A stretch of DNA of 16,801 nt, taken from the NCBI GenBank assembly GCA_002403895.1, contig DHIQ01000063.1, positions 15,674-32,474 of the forward strand. The letters are read 5' to 3'. Source of the DNA: Candidatus Neomicrothrix sp. UBA4742. GTDB lineage: Bacteria > Actinomycetota > Acidimicrobiia > Acidimicrobiales > Acidimicrobilacustridaceae. Below the pieces are notes generated by a model that searched no databases, was not told where the DNA came from, and saw nothing but the letters and a program-made list of their open reading frames with translations. Of this stretch, positions 14,852-16,801 are shown one piece after another; positions within the stretch are counted from its first letter, which is position 1; the number at the start of each line of letters is the position of its first letter. Made by a program: the position numbers and the translations under genes.

Positions 14852-14857
14852 GCGTGC

Positions 14858-15328
14858 TCAGACCTGCACCTCTACCACTACACCGAGATCGCGGGCCAGG
14901 TAGGCCACCTCGTTGTCCCCCGTGACGTCGCGCGCCTGCACGTTGGCCAGGTGCACCTGCGGGCCGATCGGATAGGGACCCCAGTGCCAGGTGGCGATGG
15001 CGAGGTTGATGCCCTGGGCGCCCGAGATGGTGAAGGCCCGAATGGCATCGAGGTGGGCGGGGTCGGAGAAGTCGACATCGGGCGGAGCGACCACCACCAC
15101 GGCCGGCGCACCCCCGAGGGGGACGAGCATCTGGGTGGCGGTGTGGTGGCGGTTGAGCACCTCGCAGCGCAGCGGCCGCCAGTCGTAGGACAGCACGTCG
15201 AGGTGGAACTCGGCGCCGTGGCGCAACTCGAGCACGCACTCGTCGACCCCCACGACCTGGCCGAACGGTCGCCAGCCGTCGGAGCTGAGTGGCTCGGCCG
15301 CGATCCGGTGGACCTCTTCACCAGCCAT
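14858..15328 (-). CDS. Ureidoglycolate lyase (AllA)-family cupin-like protein
   Basis: A 156-residue protein resembling AllA / PF04115. The core is CEVLNRHHTATQMLVPLGGAPAVVV (about 55-79), then FTISGAQGINLAIATWHWGPYPIGP (about 99-123), matching the family pattern of a His-rich strand, the V-P-L-G-G turn and G-x-x-x-x-x-x-T-W-H. AllA releases glyoxylate and urea from ureidoglycolate, but no allantoin or purine genes are nearby, so a different small-molecule lyase or binding role is likely. The length matches the family (about 160). The ATG at 15326-15328 has GAGGGGGA 6 nt upstream on its strand. It shares operator 5 with the divergent cupin; TAGAAC (15345-15350, minus) could be its -10. Family confidence is good and function uncertain. 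Confidence 0.74.
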   Translation of the reverse strand: MAGEEVHRIAAEPLSSDGWRPFGQVVGVDECVLELRHGAEFHLDVLSYDWRPLRCEVLNRHHTATQMLVPLGGAPAVVVVAPPDVDFSDPAHLDAIRAFTISGAQGINLAIATWHWGPYPIGPQVHLANVQARDVTGDNEVAYLARDLGVVVEVQV

Positions 15329-15353
15329 GTCCGCTCCCCCTCGCTGTTCTAGT

Positions 15354-15369
15354 CTGACGTCGACGTCAT
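15354..15369. promoter_or_regulatory. Palindromic operator 5 (AllA-like / cupin divergent promoter)
   Basis: CTGACGTCGACGTCAT, whose inner 14 bases (15355-15368) form a perfect palindrome. It keeps the outer TGAC/GTCA arms of the other four copies but has a different centre (GTCGAC), so it may bind the same repressor with different strength. It sits 13 nt upstream of the cupin start. Confidence 0.65.
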
Positions 15370-15382
15370 GTTAGGAGCTGCC

Positions 15383-15760
15383 ATGGATGTTCGATCGATC
15401 GAAGACGTGGCCCCCGTGGTCGAGCACAACGGAACGGTGCCCGTGTGGTGGCTCGTGCAACCCCGCGAGATGAAGGAGATCACCGACGGGGGGCACCTCG
15501 AACTGGTGAGCGAGTTCGAGGTGGCGGGGGGTGGTCTCGTCGACCCGCATCAACACCCGACGCATGAGTTCTATTACGTGACCTCGGGCCGGGGACTGAT
15601 GACCATCGGCGACGAGGAGCGGGAGATCGGCCAGGGCGACCTGGTCCACATCCCGCCCGACACGATGCACAGCCTGCGGCCGGTTTCCGACCATGCGCCG
15701 ATCCACTGCTTCTGTTTTGCGGTCGGCGTGAAGGACGCCGGGCCGGTCGACTACACCTGA
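15383..15760 (+). CDS. Small single-domain cupin protein
   Basis: A 125-residue cupin_2 barrel. Motif 1 is PHQHPTHEFYYVTSGRG (55-71), giving the metal ligands H56, H58 and E62. Motif 2 is GDLVHIPPDTMHSL (85-98), giving H96. All four ligands are present, so a metal (Fe, Mn or Zn) is expected. Such stand-alone cupins act as isomerases, lyases or small dioxygenases, or only bind ligands. AGGAG (15373-15377) lies 5 nt before the ATG at 15383. An in-frame ATG at 15368 falls inside operator 5 and is unlikely. It is divergent from the AllA-like gene, itself a cupin-like fold, under one operator, suggesting that both act on the same intermediate. Confidence 0.85.
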   Translation: MDVRSIEDVAPVVEHNGTVPVWWLVQPREMKEITDGGHLELVSEFEVAGGGLVDPHQHPTHEFYYVTSGRGLMTIGDEEREIGQGDLVHIPPDTMHSLRPVSDHAPIHCFCFAVGVKDAGPVDYT

Positions 15761-15776
15761 TAACCGCGCTCGAGCG

Positions 15777-15782
15777 TATGGT
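15777..15782 (+). promoter_or_regulatory. Probable leaderless -10 box of the DinB/MPI-like gene
   Basis: TATGGT followed by 6 nt and then the ATG at 15789, with no ribosome site. No copy of the palindrome is present, so this gene seems to lie outside the regulon. Confidence 0.45.
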
Positions 15783-15788
15783 GGCTCG

Positions 15789-16622
15789 ATGTTGATATCG
15801 CCGCGGTACGAGGGGCCGCCCATCTTCTCGATCGAAGGACCAGTGGGCGACTCGTTCGCTCCGGTGGTGCGGCAACGGAGGCGGCTGGAAGCGACGCTCG
15901 TCGGGCTCAGCAAGGATGACTGGGGATCGGCGAGTCGCTGTGTAGGTTGGACCGTTCAGGACGTGGTTGCCCACCTCGTAGGAGTCAACGCGTTCTGGCA
16001 GGGGTCGGTGATTGCCGGGCTCAGCGGTACACCTACGCGGATCCTGGCCGACTTTGACCCCGCGGCGACGCCGCCGTTGATGGTTGACGGGATGCGCTCG
16101 ATGGGGCCGGCGGAAGTGCTCGACATGTTCGTGTCATCGAACGACGCGTTCCTCGGCGCGATCGCCGGCCTGGACGAAACGGGTTGGTCGACACTTGCCG
16201 AATCACCTCCCGGCCATGTCCCGATTCGACTCCTCAGTGACCACGCGTTGTGGGACTGCTGGGTGCACGAGCGCGATGTCGTTCTCCCCCTCGGGTTGAC
16301 GGCCGCGGTGGAGCCGGACGAGGTGCGGTCGTGCTTACGCTATGCGGCCGCGCTCAGTCCGGCGTTGGCGATCGGCACTGAGAACGCGGCCGCCGGTGTC
16401 TTCGCCGTCGAGGCCAGCAATCCCGACTTGTGCTTCGTGCTCGAAGTCGGCGACTCGGTCGTCGTGCGCGCTGGCCCGGCCCCGAGTGGCGCGCCGTGCC
16501 TGCGGGGCGGAGCGGTGGAGTTGGTCGAAGCATTGAGCATCCGGGCACCACTGCCGTTCTCGGCTCCAGCCGAGTGGCGACAGCTACTCAATGGTCTGGC
16601 GACGGTGTTCGACTCGGCGTAG
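15789..16622 (+). CDS. Maleylpyruvate isomerase / DinB-family mycothiol-type protein
   Basis: A 277-residue protein of the TIGR03083 (maleylpyruvate isomerase, mycothiol-dependent) type. It has the helical DinB core with RCVGWTVQDVVAHLVGVNAFW (50-70), giving the metal ligand H62, and LLSDHALWDCWVHERDVVLPLG (148-169), giving H152 or H160 and D163. A C-terminal SCP2-like part (about 200-277) follows. Characterised members isomerise maleylpyruvate using mycothiol as thiol cofactor, but most genome members have unassigned substrates. The ATG at 15789 is supported by the leaderless -10 TATGGT. Codon and base use look slightly less GC-rich than in the genes to the left, and the palindromic operator is absent, so this may mark the right boundary of the cluster. 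Confidence 0.8.
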   Translation: MLISPRYEGPPIFSIEGPVGDSFAPVVRQRRRLEATLVGLSKDDWGSASRCVGWTVQDVVAHLVGVNAFWQGSVIAGLSGTPTRILADFDPAATPPLMVDGMRSMGPAEVLDMFVSSNDAFLGAIAGLDETGWSTLAESPPGHVPIRLLSDHALWDCWVHERDVVLPLGLTAAVEPDEVRSCLRYAAALSPALAIGTENAAAGVFAVEASNPDLCFVLEVGDSVVVRAGPAPSGAPCLRGGAVELVEALSIRAPLPFSAPAEWRQLLNGLATVFDSA

Positions 16623-16651
16623 GGCATCAGCGCACCGCGGAGCACGACGCC

Positions 16652-16801
16652 ATGACCACCTTCGTGGTGGCTGTCGACGGCGACACGGCTGTGGTGCGCG
16701 TCGCTGTCGACTACGGCGATCCGGTCACCAGCCGCTGGCTCGACCTGTGGGTGCTCCGCTTCGACGAGGCCGGCCGGTGTCGGGCATTCGAGGAGTGGCC
16801 C
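16652..16801 (+). CDS. NTF2/SnoaL-like protein, apparently missing its N-terminal half; runs off the right edge
   Basis: Fifty residues are visible from the ATG at 16652 to the window end. They read as the late strands of an NTF2-like domain: VAVDGDTAVVRVAVDYGD, then WLDLWVLRFDEAGRCRAFEEWP. In the full-length family the L-W-V-L-R-F-D ... F-x-E-W-P segment lies about 90-120 residues from the start, but here it begins at about residue 30. The frame upstream is occupied by the preceding gene and codes nothing similar, so the first half of the fold is absent. It is either a 5'-truncated remnant or an odd short member. GCGGAG (16637-16642) is a weak ribosome site. The true 3' end is outside the window. 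Confidence 0.55.
   Translation, partial: MTTFVVAVDGDTAVVRVAVDYGDPVTSRWLDLWVLRFDEAGRCRAFEEWP

Noticed and set aside
14858..15328. Naming the gene allA
   Set aside because: The fold family is convincing, but there is no purine or allantoin context, so the enzyme name would overstate the evidence.

Overview
The window is high-GC DNA from an actinomycete-type bacterium. F420-type luciferase-like oxidoreductase, mycothiol-type DinB/maleylpyruvate isomerase, DUF1214, SnoaL and FadD families, together with leaderless start signals, all point to Actinomycetota. Acidimicrobiia is my best guess, but it is inferred from gene content only.

Layout. A truncated FGGY-type carbohydrate kinase (minus, 1-219) lies at the left edge. 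It diverges from a plus-strand pair: a PaaK-like adenylate-forming ligase and a sulfotransferase (333-2962). Two minus genes follow, a DUF1214 protein and a luciferase-like monooxygenase that overlap by 4 nt (2990-5085). Next are an EthD-like two-domain protein (plus) and a thiolase (minus), which meet tail to tail at one CTAG. Divergent from the thiolase is a plus run of an SDR dehydrogenase, a canonical acyl-CoA synthetase and a second AMP-binding protein whose ATP-binding and catalytic-lysine motifs are degenerate (7155-11150). A SnoaL-like gene (minus) then diverges from a tightly coupled plus operon of lipoate-ligase-family protein, SDR and zinc-type MDR dehydrogenase (11662-14851). An AllA-like protein (minus) diverges from a cupin (plus). 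The right edge holds a DinB/maleylpyruvate-isomerase-like gene and a small gene matching only the C-terminal part of an NTF2/SnoaL-like protein.

How it works together. Acyl activation (PaaK-like, FadD), 3-hydroxyacyl-type oxidation (SDR) and thiolysis (thiolase) make this look like a catabolic, beta-oxidation-like cluster for an unidentified carboxylic acid, perhaps isoprenoid, steroid or aromatic. The window has no acyl-CoA dehydrogenase, enoyl-CoA hydratase, ring oxygenase, transporter or regulator, so it is only part of a pathway.

The strongest unifying signal is a 16-bp palindrome close to CTGACACGGRCGTCAG. It occurs five times, always in a promoter gap (265-280, 7125-7140, 9565-9580, 11595-11610, 15354-15369). 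It ties the divergent units into one apparent regulon under a TetR-like repressor encoded elsewhere. The most unusual members are the degenerate AMP-binding protein, the lipoate-ligase-family protein without a visible lipoyl acceptor, and the AllA-like protein without purine genes. I saw no tRNA, rRNA, CRISPR array, insertion sequence or convincing intrinsic terminator. No stretch over 300 bases lacks a gene.
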